Shown here: positions 1 through 9,068 of the stretch, piece after piece | Numbering within the stretch: the first letter of the stretch is position 1 | Layout: every line of letters starts with the position of its first letter | NCBI GenBank assembly: GCA_024704765.1 | Contig: JAKMXF010000332.1 | Span: 1,309,861-1,373,860, forward strand | Length of the DNA: 64,000 bases | Reading direction: 5' to 3' | DNA from: Oopsacas minuta | Lineage: Eukaryota > Porifera > Hexactinellida > Lyssacinosida > Leucopsacidae | Notes under the pieces: model-generated | Database searches by the model: none | The model's input: the letters and a program-made list of their open reading frames with translations, nothing else | Told to the model about the DNA's origin: nothing | Program-made: the position numbers and the translations under genes

Positions 1-679
1 CCCCTTCATCCAGCTGAACTCCTAACTTCCACATAAACTTCCCCAATATAACTTGGATCTTAGGGATTGAATAATCTTGGAATTGCTTCAACAGATTTTG
101 AGGAATTACATAGCTATCATCCTGTAGTTTCAACAAATATTCAGACTCTACATTTTTATATGCCCAAACGTATGACTTGAGAACTTTCAGTGTAATATTA
201 AGTTGATTATCTACAAGGTCCTTTAGGAGGATAACATCTTTGTTTTCTCTTTCCTCAATTTCTAAGTGTACTAATTTACTCCCTGTTAGTGATCCTGTCC
301 CAATAATAAATTTGTAACCTAAGTTGGGGTTTTTGTTAAGTTGATTAATCCACGTCTCTCTAAGCGTTTTCCGCATCTGTTGGCTATCAGGATCAGACAT
401 TATCATGAAGAATATTTTGTAGGGACCTAAAAACTCTGGAGTGATTTCTTCTAGTTCTTTAGGCGTTGGTGGAATTGTTGTGGATGAAGCTTTCTCTAAC
501 TTAAACCTCTTCAATATCGATTGGATAATTGTGGCTCCATCCGTGGATTCTTGGCTTAATTCTGAACATTCTACCTCACTGGTACTAGTCCCTTTGAAGT
601 AGTAACGAAATACGTAGATTTGCTCCAATATTATGCCCAAGACTAGGCTAAATACCAGAGTCTTCTTCAGGATACTCAT
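1..679 (-). CDS. Beta-1,3-galactosyltransferase-like GT31 protein, 5' part (cut by window edge)
   Basis: The frame is open from the ATG at 679 to the left window edge (226 residues) with no stop, so the catalytic C-terminal half lies outside. It has type II Golgi membrane topology: a short basic N-terminus, one hydrophobic segment at about residues 7-25, then a stem. GT31 landmarks follow in order: RETW at 107-110, FIIGTG at 124-129, a block KDVILLKDLVDNQLNITLK at 147-165, and the metal-binding region KLQDDSYV at 184-191. The spacing and the block resemble the B3GALT6-like branch, which adds galactose in the proteoglycan linker, but the acceptor cannot be read from this part. The usual acidic triplet is QDD here. 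No intron is seen in this stretch. The family call is firm; the subfamily is inferred. Confidence 0.85.
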   Translation of the reverse strand, partial: MSILKKTLVFSLVLGIILEQIYVFRYYFKGTSTSEVECSELSQESTDGATIIQSILKRFKLEKASSTTIPPTPKELEEITPEFLGPYKIFFMIMSDPDSQQMRKTLRETWINQLNKNPNLGYKFIIGTGSLTGSKLVHLEIEERENKDVILLKDLVDNQLNITLKVLKSYVWAYKNVESEYLLKLQDDSYVIPQNLLKQFQDYSIPKIQVILGKFMWKLGVQLDEG

Positions 680-790
680 ATAATAAGACAAATGGTATAT
701 TTATCGAATATTACTAATTGGGATAAATTTCTGATAATGCCGAAGAACATTTCACTTATTAGGGATACTATCCCCCCAGATTGGAATTGG

Positions 791-962
791 TTCACTTTTC
801 AGAACCCGAATCCAAATTCGAATCACAACCAGAACCTACCACAGAACACGAAACTGAATTTGACGAATTTAAAATTATAAGAAAGAATTTGGAACAGAAA
901 CAGGACCACCCGGACCACCCGATCCATTCTAGTTCAGGTCGGGTCGGGTTCTGAACAGTGAA
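791..962. repeat. Short inverted-repeat (MITE-like) element with CCCGA-rich ends
   Basis: About 20 bp at 791-810 (TTCACTTTTCAGAACCCGAA) pairs with the inverse of 941-962. The interior holds imperfect short repeats of GGACCACCC near 902-921. A related CCGGGTCACT-rich stretch lies at 63895-63970. It has no coding content and is probably a non-autonomous element. Confidence 0.5.
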
Positions 963-1192
963 TAATATTCCAACTCTGATAGGGGTCATATGCCTAAGAA
1001 GTGAAATGTTCTACTCAATTCATAATCTCCCATTATATACCAAGTTCGTGTATTAGTAAGGGAAAATCATCAAAATACGCCTCATGATAGGCGAACTCCA
1101 CACTACTACCTTAGGGCCGTTCATTTAGATAATTCGATACCTCGAGGGGTAAAGCGGTGAGTTCATCACGAAGAAACGAGCTGAAAGCTAAT

Positions 1193-1327
1193 TACCGTAT
1201 TTATTCATATAGTAGCCGGGGCGATTATTCGGGGTAGGCGATTATTCGAGAGAGGCGATTATTAATTTCAAACCCCCCAAAGGGAGGCGATTATTTGAAT
1301 ATGAGCTACTATTCAAATAAATATGGT
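1193..1327. repeat. Hairpin-bounded element carrying four GGCGATTATT repeats
   Basis: Imperfect inverted ends at 1193-1216 and about 1303-1326 match with roughly four differences. Between them GGCGATTATT occurs at 1220-1229, 1237-1246, 1254-1263 and 1286-1295, at spacings of 17, 17 and 32. It looks like a small mobile or structural repeat. Confidence 0.5.
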
Positions 1328-2038
1328 ATTGAAAATACTATTAGATTACCTGTAGGACTACTCGTAGGTATATAACTAGCATGGAATTATCCGATTTTTC
1401 TGTTTCATCTACCTTTCCAGCACATTATTAAAGTTGATTGTATAGGTGTCCAATTCAATTCCCGGGGTTACGTTCCTGTAAATTGCGTGAACGACAGTTC
1501 GCGAAAGCGAGACTATAGCTTAAAGAGAATAGTGGAGATACGTGCTTACGTCACTAGATTACAGGACAACGAACATACAGTGCTACTAAACACAATCAGA
1601 ATCAATAATAGAGTTTTATTACTTGGTCGTGGGCAAAGTAGGGCAATCCTGTCTCTTGAAAATAGTTTTTTAGTCTTAACACATATCAAAATAGCAAACA
1701 TTGAGGTAGCTACATGATATGTACAAGTATAATGCCAATAGGGAAAATACAAACTCAATTCATGTGATGGCATAGTTGTCAACTCTTACGGATCTGAAAT
1801 TTGTGTTTTGTAGACAGACTCACTTTCACTCTTGGATTCTCACATAAAATTTATTCGACGAATGGACAGTATTCCATCGTTGTGATAGATATAAATCGTA
1901 ATAGTTAGCCTTATTGATTCTAATCCTTCTAAAAAACTAGCCAAATTACAATATTCTTCACTATATCCCACGGATCTAATTTTTCAAATGTTGACTAACT
2001 ATACGATGGTGATAAAAATATAGAGAATATTTATAAAA
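1328..2038. other. Intergenic, nothing recognised
   Basis: AT-rich sequence with only short spurious open frames. I see no gene, RNA or transposon feature. Confidence 0.6.
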
Positions 2039-2960
2039 AATGTCCAGCCGACAGACTGGTAATGTAGTTCAGGGTTATTTGTTTTTGCTCTTTTCAGGGG
2101 GGCATGCCCCCCTGACCCCCTCGTATAGATAGCGGTAATGTACCAGACCCCGACTGATTTTGGGCTACTGGATCTGATAATATTTAAGGATATTGAATAT
2201 TATTCGTCCCTATATGTACTTCATGTTTTATCCTCAAACCCTATGGATAAGACTCCGAATAAATATATATCCCCAATTTCACCTTGTATAACTTTTGAAA
2301 CAATTTCTCTAGCATCTATTTGAAATATGTGCAAACGCGTGTGAAATATGATTAAACATATGATTAATCACCGAGTGAGAGATTTGAAAATGTCAAAATT
2401 AGAATCTATATACTCGATTATCCTCTGACTTGCAATTGAAAAGAAATCTCTAGCATAATCTGAAGTATAAGCAAAAAGTGTGAAAATATGATTAATAATA
2501 TGCCAAATTTGTAAATTGTAACTCTAAGACTCTGGAAAACTCAAATCGGACTCTACGCACCCAATTACCCACACAACTTGCTGAAACCTAATCTCTAGCA
2601 TGCTTTAATCGAGTATGTAGATTCAAATTTTAATATTTCCGAATATCAACTTACATCAATTATTATGTATGATTAATCATATTATCACACCTTTATAAAC
2701 ATGTTCAAAATGATTTATTAATTTTGTTTCATTTGCTTGTCAGGGGTAATTGTGTAGGTAGGTTCCAAGTTTGATATTTGCACGACAATAGGGTGGAACT
2801 TGGCCAATAAACTTAACCTATCTAGCATGCTTTTTAATTTACATACATAGAAAGGTGTGGAAATATGATTAATAACTAAGGTGTGAAAATTTAACACTAG
2901 AAATATACGCACCCAAAGTTGGACATATCTCCGACACAAACTGTATAGAGGACTCTACCT
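2039..2960. repeat. Interspersed repeat family B (CTCTAGC family), long copy
   Basis: The motif CTCTAGCAT recurs at about 2308, 2448, 2594 and 2821, along with phrases such as GGACTCTACGCACCCAATTA and ATAGAAAGGTGTG. The same phrases reappear at 21885-22400, 26700-27060 and 45640-45800, which defines a dispersed family. This copy contains a perfect 22-nt palindrome at 2094-2115. It is non-coding. Confidence 0.7.
2094..2115. repeat. Perfect 22-nt GC-rich palindrome
   Basis: TCAG, then G-rich, CATG, then C-rich CTGA: the sequence equals its own reverse complement over 22 nt. It lies inside repeat family B. Confidence 0.8.
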
Positions 2961-3269
2961 AAGTACGTTATCAATGCGGTAGTATAGTGGAAACCGCATA
3001 ATAGCAAAATCCGCCTAAAAGCAATTCTATTCATGAAATAAAGTGAAATTTTGTAAGGTAAATACCTCACATAATAGCCAAATTCGCGTATTAGCAAGAC
3101 AATTTCTTGTAAAATACGATTTCCCATTAAGGTTCCGCTGTATCTGAAAATAGAGTGGCATACCTACATTTGTGGTCTAGTATACCATGTAAGACGTACT
3201 AAGAATATATGTATGCGGAGTCCGAATATTACGGAATTAAATATAATCGGTACTAATAGAAAACCAAAA
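2961..3269. other. Intergenic, 3' flank of BOP1
   Basis: AT-rich sequence downstream of the BOP1 stop, where its 3' UTR should lie. There is no clear polyadenylation signal or other gene. Confidence 0.5.
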
Positions 3270-5210
3270 CTAGGTAAACAACTTAACCATACCGTCAGCT
3301 CCTGCTGAAAATAGCCAGGGTTGCGTGGGATGAAACACACATTCCAATACTCCCATATCCCCAGTAACAATGTGTCCCCTCAGGGCTTTGAGAGGAACAA
3401 GTAGAGGGTTCCTGTCCAGATCACTGTATACCATGCCGTGATAAACAACAATAGAAGCCTCATCACCACAAGAAGCGAAGAGTGGGTAGATTGGATGAAA
3501 AATCACTGAACGGACAGCACCTTTGTGGTGTCTCAGGGTTTTGTATGGCTTCCTAGACAACTCCAAATCAAACCACATTACTTTACAATCCTGACTCCCT
3601 GCTATTATATTAGTACCACCTCGATGTATATTCAGACATGATAGCCACTGGACAGAGGGGGAGAGACGTTTGACAAGTGACTGCGCTACCAAATTGTAGA
3701 TAAGAATATTGCGCTGTGTACAGACAAAAAATGTTGGGTCCATTGGGTGGAAGGAAACGGATTGGATTTGACCTTTTGATTTAACAAATGGTGTTTGCGA
3801 TTTTTGTTTCGACAGCTGATGTATATATACTGATTTATGGCTGGTGTCATGCTGAACACTTGAAAAGTAATCTCCTCTCTTGTGCCAAACTACTTGCCTT
3901 ACTTCCCTTCCAATTCCTATTTCTATCCCAGTTAACCCATTCGTAATACTGAGCTTAGACCAAGCTGGACCTCTCCTATCCGCTAGCTCACTACTGACAT
4001 TAAGAATCTCATTAGTTTCATCAATCAGCTGTTTATTCCCTACGCTGTAGCTTACTAGTAGTACATATTCTCCACAAGCTACTAGTAATAGTACGTACAT
4101 TTGTGTAGGGAAGAACTCAATGCTGCTCACGCTGTCTTGCAGCTGAATGAGCTTCAAGCATCTACCTGTAGATACTTCCCACACTCTCACAGTCTTGTCG
4201 TCTCCTCCAGACGCGATTATCCTCCCCATCGGGTGAGCTGACACACAGCGCACACACCCTGTATGTCCGTAATAACTGAATGCTAGTTGGGTAGGGAAGG
4301 GTTGGAGGTCTTTTGGCTTAGGCAACTGTGGTAGGATATCCCTAGGGTCGAGTTTGGGGTTTATCTTAAGTTTGGGCTCCCGGGGACACAAATATAAGTC
4401 TAGACAGCGAGAGAACCTCTCCTGATATATCTGCGAATAGAATGGAATTTCTAGCATTGAATCGTATTGAGTAGATAGAAATTCTCCTAACTTTTTCTCA
4501 GATTTGAATTTAGCATTCCATTTGACCTGTTCCTCAGGGGTAGGTAAGTATTCGGGAGGAGGCCGGTACGACTCTCTGTGGCCTGGGAGACGTAGTTTTG
4601 GAGCAGGAACAAATGGGAGCATTTTCGTATTGTCTTTCTTCTCCAATGGAATGTCGGTCCATATCTTATGGAAATATGGTTTCTCATCAATTTCGAAATC
4701 TTTTTTCGGTTTAATCCAACCTTGTCTGATTGCATATACTAACTTCATTACCTTTTGATGCTCCCATTTTGAAGGAACAAACCTTCTTTTGGGTTCGTCT
4801 GCCCCTACCAGTGGAGTGTCAAACTTTTTAGACGTATAATACTCTACGGTTGGGGGGTAGGGGTCAAATTGACTGTCTGGATAGTCAGCCTTCTGAATAC
4901 GCTGAACCATGTCGATTTCTTTCTCTGAGAGCAAGAGATCAGTTCCTGGTAAATTTGGCATCTTTACGCTCTTCCATAGTCCAGAAGGGTCTTCTACTCC
5001 CTCTAGGAATTGGTCTAGTTGATCTCCAGAGGCTGGTTTCAATACACGCTTGCCCTCTAGGTTATAGCCGATGTGCGGAAAATCTCTGTACCATTCGGTT
5101 GGTATGTCTCCAATCGTGTTCAAAACTCCTTCTTCATCTGATTCAGATAGAGAATCTCCAGCGTGTTCTAAGTTGTGAAGTAAATCAATTTCTCTATTAG
5201 CACTCTCCAT
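3270..5210 (-). CDS. BOP1: Ribosome biogenesis protein BOP1 (Erb1), intronless
   Basis: A 646-residue nucleolar WD-repeat protein of the PeBoW (PES1-BOP1-WDR12) complex, needed for processing of 28S/5.8S rRNA precursors and 60S assembly. Residues from about 30 to 310 form the BOP1 N-terminal domain, with typical strings such as LNTIGDIPTEWYRDFPHIGY, HRESYRPPPEYL and ERFSRCLDLYLCPRE. This is followed by a WD40 propeller that starts at the GHTGCVRCVSAHP repeat and ends with LFSAGADGMVKLFT at the C-terminus. Vertebrate BOP1 is about 100 residues longer, mainly in an acidic N-terminal extension. Here a short acidic stretch (SESDEEG) remains. The ATG at 5210 directly precedes the conserved region and no upstream frame is needed. 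The whole gene is one exon. Confidence 0.95.
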   Translation of the reverse strand: MESANREIDLLHNLEHAGDSLSESDEEGVLNTIGDIPTEWYRDFPHIGYNLEGKRVLKPASGDQLDQFLEGVEDPSGLWKSVKMPNLPGTDLLLSEKEIDMVQRIQKADYPDSQFDPYPPTVEYYTSKKFDTPLVGADEPKRRFVPSKWEHQKVMKLVYAIRQGWIKPKKDFEIDEKPYFHKIWTDIPLEKKDNTKMLPFVPAPKLRLPGHRESYRPPPEYLPTPEEQVKWNAKFKSEKKLGEFLSTQYDSMLEIPFYSQIYQERFSRCLDLYLCPREPKLKINPKLDPRDILPQLPKPKDLQPFPTQLAFSYYGHTGCVRCVSAHPMGRIIASGGDDKTVRVWEVSTGRCLKLIQLQDSVSSIEFFPTQMYVLLLVACGEYVLLVSYSVGNKQLIDETNEILNVSSELADRRGPAWSKLSITNGLTGIEIGIGREVRQVVWHKRGDYFSSVQHDTSHKSVYIHQLSKQKSQTPFVKSKGQIQSVSFHPMDPTFFVCTQRNILIYNLVAQSLVKRLSPSVQWLSCLNIHRGGTNIIAGSQDCKVMWFDLELSRKPYKTLRHHKGAVRSVIFHPIYPLFASCGDEASIVVYHGMVYSDLDRNPLLVPLKALRGHIVTGDMGVLECVFHPTQPWLFSAGADGMVKLFT

Positions 5211-5294
5211 TATGTCCTACTAGGTGTCTGGTGATAATAATAATAATCTGAAATAAATAGGTAAATTAACCAACTTAGTAAACTGAATTCAAAA

Positions 5295-5665
5295 TGGTCT
5301 TCTTGACCACTGCTCAGCCAATATACCTAGTAGAAGTTGGAAACTTGAATCACAGGTCCCCTCAATAAGCCAAATCTTCTGATATCATGATGTTGGCCAA
5401 TGCAAACTTATCATGGGTGTATTATATAAGTATTATTCATTAAGTCATCATGACTTTACAAACAAATCTAAATTTCACGAATTTCGTGATTTAATAATTT
5501 CATAATACTAGGGCACGAATTGCACAGATTACTATCCAAAAGCGACGTAGAAGCTCCAGTATCTCCACAGAAGGCCAATAAATCAAAATTGGGTGGACCA
5601 TGGATAATAGATATTAAAACCTTGGCTATTCTGTGAACTCGAAGCACATAGTGCCGGGAGACGCT
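5295..5665. repeat. Interspersed repeat family A, copy 1
   Basis: Shares long blocks with 35251-35684 and 53235-53330: ACTGCTCAGCCAA, a CAGGTNCCCC phrase, CATCATGACT, TAGCTCCAGTA and TATTCTGTGAA. The 3' part carries a degenerate AGCACATAGTGCC hairpin. It is a non-coding mobile element. Confidence 0.7.
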
Positions 5666-5832
5666 CATTTGCGTACATTTCATGTGTACAGTGTATTTAT
5701 TTCACAGTTACATATACTACACTGGCGTACAAATCTGAAAACACAAGAATACAAGTGGTTTTGACAAACTTAGACTTTTTGTGATGCATAAAATGTACAA
5801 AAAACAACCGAATACTGGTAAAAAAATGATAA

Positions 5833-7235
5833 ATGGCTACGAATGACTTAACCATTCGATTAGTGTCTTCATCAAAGAGGACAAATAAGTTATCTCATGA
5901 TGGAAACCTATACAAATTCCACCGGGGAATATTTAAGAAGGAATGGAGATGCGAGATCCGAACGTGCAAAGCAAGAGTCCACTCAGTCGATGATTTGATT
6001 GTCAAAATGTCTGGAGAACATTCCATTCAAAAGAAAACGGCAAAGAGGAAGTTGCGATTGCGAAAGAGAACTTAAGGAAACGTGCAAGAGAAACTCACGA
6101 TAATCCACATATTGCTATTGGAGAAGAAAGGAGTTCTCTATCAGAGGCAGCATAATCTCTATTACTATCACAACATGCTCTAAAGCTGATGTATAAGAGA
6201 CAACGTATTGCCGCACCAATTCCACATTCCGTTGAAGATCTAGAATTAAATGCGTCTAATATAAAAACACTATCTGATAAGAACTTCCTATTTTATGACT
6301 CGGGACCCGAACCAGAGAGAATAGTAATGTTTGCTACAAGAGAAAATTTAGATTTCCGAACAATGTCAAGTATCTGGCTGGCTGATGGGACGTTTAAAAC
6401 AGTGCCTACTCTATTTACCCAGCTCTACATTATTCATTGTCTTGGTGGAGGTCCGAATCCCTTTGCTAATGGACACTTACATCCTTGTATTTACGCATTG
6501 CTTCCCAAATAAGAAAGCTACTACCTACACTAAAATGTGGAAAGTTATTAACGAAGCTTGCCAAATTCTTAACCTAACTTTCTCTTTGTGGATTTTGAAC
6601 AGGCAGTTATTAATTCTTTTAAATCAATTTTTGGCCACTGACCCAAGTAAAAGCGTGATTCTTTCACCTGTCCCAGGCTGTGTTTCGAAAGATACAGTCT
6701 TTAGGCCTCCAGCAACAATACCAAAACAATCCGGAATTTGCCGTAGCGATGAGAATGTTACCAGCACTAGCGTTTGTACCACCTGAATTTGTTGGATGGT
6801 CGTTTGATCATCTTGTTACGATATTTCCCGAAAATGCTTATCCCCTTTGTAAGTATTTCGAGGAAACATACATAGGGCTGATGAATCTAAATGGTGGTAG
6901 AAATCCTCCTTTATTCCCCGTTGATCTTTGGAATATTTTCCATCTTGTACCTCAAGGGCTACCTAGGACTACTAATTTGGTCGAGGCATGGCACCGTGGA
7001 TATTTAACTACATGTGGTTGTCACCACCCCACAATATGGAAATTCATTAAGGCTTTGAAAACTGAACAAGCTAATGTAGAACTGAAACATGTGAGATATA
7101 TTTGTGGAGAAGATCCCAAAATGCAAAAAAATCCATTCAGAACGAAAAATCGTTAATAAACTTGGTAAATTCTTTCGCACACAGACCGACACTATTATAC
7201 CTGTGTGGAGTTTGGTTCAAAATCTAACTATAAGA
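5833..7235 (+). pseudogene. Decayed MULE-type transposase with FLYWCH-like N-terminus
   Basis: The first frame (5833-6075) has a FLYWCH-type zinc finger pattern: DGNLYKF, then WRCEIRTCKARVHS. The remaining frames match the MULE transposase at 14695-15864 in order: IWLADGTFKTVPTLFTQLYI (first catalytic Asp), ALLPNKK, LPALAFVPPE, YFEETYIG, GLPRTTNLVEAWHRG (catalytic Glu) and CGCHHPTIWKFIKALK. The second catalytic region is badly disrupted. Breaks are a frameshift near 6045, an in-frame TAA near 6150, and frameshifts near 6505, 6595 and 6690. It is clearly inactive. Remnants of the C-terminal tail run to about 7235. Confidence 0.85.
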
Positions 7236-7428
7236 GTTGTGTGTTGGAGTTTATGGTTGTTACCAACCCATATTGAATTAAATGCATTTACTAATATACA
7301 GTTACATCATTAATTAAAGTTACCAATAGAATTATAGTTATGCTCAAAATGATAAATTGAATGCGTACACAAAAGTGATAGACTCCTAGTGCCAAGTATA
7401 TTCTGTCGCGTAGCGACCAATAACACTA

Positions 7429-8741
7429 CAGGGTGGCTTTTAAGTTCTGTCCCATGATTTATAAGAACCATTTTTCCATGCTGAGTCTTTGCTATTAGAT
7501 ATATCTTATTAGTTTACCTTATTATACTGTATTTAACATAAATATACAGTTTCAGAGTACAATTGTAGAGAAATTTCAATTTTATTAGTGATGGAACGTG
7601 AGAGGTCGGCAATTGTAGAATTATTTACAAAAGGACATCCTTCAAGGGAAATTTTGAAGATCCTGAAACTCCCTCTAAACAGAAGGAAATTTGTATACCG
7701 CACTATTAGGCGATACAAGGATACTGGAAAAGTTGAAGATAGGGCGAGATCAGGCCGTCCGTGCTCAGTAACCACCCCCAGCTTAGGGAAAGTCATCGCC
7801 CAGCGAATTCGCCGAAATCCTAGACGTTCCATAAGGAAAATGGCTCTAGATCTGAAGGTATCAAGATGTGCAATGACTAAAATTGTGAAAAGGGATTTAG
7901 GGATGAGTTCATTCAAGCGTAAGAAGGTACACTTCCTTTCTCAATTGGTAAAGGAAAAAAGGGTTGCAAGATGCAAAGGTGCGTTGGGCCGGTACGCTGT
8001 TGAAAATCTAGAAAAAATATTATTTTCAGATGAGAAAATATTCACTATCCAGGAGGCAACCAATGTACAAAATGATCGTATACTTGCATCATCTCCTTCC
8101 AAAGTCGACGAGAAGTTCAGATATGTTAGCCGAATACAGAACCCTAAGTCGGTGATGGTTTGGGAAGGGGTGTCAAAAATGGGCCGGACACCATTGGTTT
8201 TTGTACCACAAGGGGTAAAAATCAATTCAATTAATTATCGAGAAATGGTTTTGGAGTCAGTATTGAAGAATATAGGCCGAGACATGTTCGGAGGTACTTC
8301 ATTTGTTTTCCAGCAAGACGGGGCGCCAGCACACACTTCTAATGTTACCCAGTCATGGTTACATGACAATTTTCCTGGTTTTATAACCAAGGAAGGATGG
8401 CCTCCTTACAGTCCTGACCTGAATCCCATGGATTATTCTGTGTGGTCAATTCTCGAGACGAAAGCTTGTGTTAACTCTCACACAAGTATCAAGTCACTGA
8501 AGAGGAAACTTTGCCAAGAGTGGAATAAAATTCCCCAAAAAACCCTCCGTACTGCTATTGAGGCCTTGCCAGATCGAATTACACGTGTAATACAAAATGA
8601 GGGAGGCTATATTGAATAAAATTCGCGAAATATGTTTTGTCTCTGAATCATAAATTAGAGCAATAAATATCATTACCAAGCTATATATATATATTGATAA
8701 ATAATAGTTTTTGCATGGGACATAACTTAAAAGCCACCCTG
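7429..8741 (+). mobile_element. Complete Tc1/mariner element (DD37D, maT-like), 1313 bp
   Basis: Terminal inverted repeats of about 28 bp (outer sequence CAGGGTGGCTTTTAAGTT, one mismatch afterwards) at 7429-7456 and 8714-8741. TA lies immediately outside both ends at 7427-7428 and 8742-8743. The homologous site at about 35600 has a single TA and no insertion, so the TA duplication is genuine. It contains one uninterrupted transposase gene. This is the youngest-looking autonomous transposon in the window. Confidence 0.93.
7591..8619 (+). CDS. Tc1/mariner transposase, DD37D type, uninterrupted
   Basis: 342 residues from the ATG at 7591. The N-terminus has paired helix-turn-helix regions (about 1-110, with RARSGRPCS as the linker motif) that bind the TIRs. 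The catalytic triad is D147 (FSDEKIF), D243 (QQDGAPAHTS) and D281 (SPDLNPMDYSVW). There are exactly 37 residues between the second and third acidic residues, which is the hallmark of the DD37D (maT-like) clade rather than mariner DD34D or Tc1 DD34E. No stop or frameshift is present and both TIRs are intact, so the element may still be functional. An in-frame GTG precedes the ATG and was not used. Confidence 0.92.
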   Translation: MERERSAIVELFTKGHPSREILKILKLPLNRRKFVYRTIRRYKDTGKVEDRARSGRPCSVTTPSLGKVIAQRIRRNPRRSIRKMALDLKVSRCAMTKIVKRDLGMSSFKRKKVHFLSQLVKEKRVARCKGALGRYAVENLEKILFSDEKIFTIQEATNVQNDRILASSPSKVDEKFRYVSRIQNPKSVMVWEGVSKMGRTPLVFVPQGVKINSINYREMVLESVLKNIGRDMFGGTSFVFQQDGAPAHTSNVTQSWLHDNFPGFITKEGWPPYSPDLNPMDYSVWSILETKACVNSHTSIKSLKRKLCQEWNKIPQKTLRTAIEALPDRITRVIQNEGGYIE

Positions 8742-8808
8742 TATAAAATTTAGCTATTTTGATACTTAAGCTATCGCGCAGCCACCTAGCAAGCGAAGCG
8801 CGCTAGTG

Positions 8809-9068
8809 TTAAATTAACCCTCCAAAGTTTATGAATTGAAACTTTTTATGGTAAAAATATATAAGAAATACGTTAAGACTAACTAAAATGTTCAAATTGG
8901 TAGGTATTATTGCCATAAGCTATGATATTACAAAAGTAAGAAAGCAATAAAAATACAAAATATCTCACATGTAATATTATATCTGAAATATAGAAATAAA
9001 AACGATAAAATATCCTGAAAGCAACCAGTAAGTAAATATGTACACCAAATGCAAATAGTGGAAACACT
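8809..9068. other. AT-rich 3' flank of the NLR gene
   Basis: Low-complexity AT-rich sequence containing the presumed 3' UTR of the gene at 9069-12128. Nothing else seen. Confidence 0.5.

Larger units (their letters stand above)
7377..8808. repeat. Repeat family A 3' end, split by the mariner insertion
   Basis: The flanks 7377-7428 and 8742-8808 together match the uninterrupted copy at about 35563-35684: TATTCTGTCGCGTAGCGACC, AATAACACTA, then ATACTTAAG and AAGCGAAGCGCGCTAGT. The mariner interrupts the repeat at a TA. Confidence 0.8.

Noticed and set aside
1219-1296. CRISPR-like array of GGCGATTATT
   Set aside because: The repeats are only 10 bp with short irregular spacers, in a eukaryotic genome.
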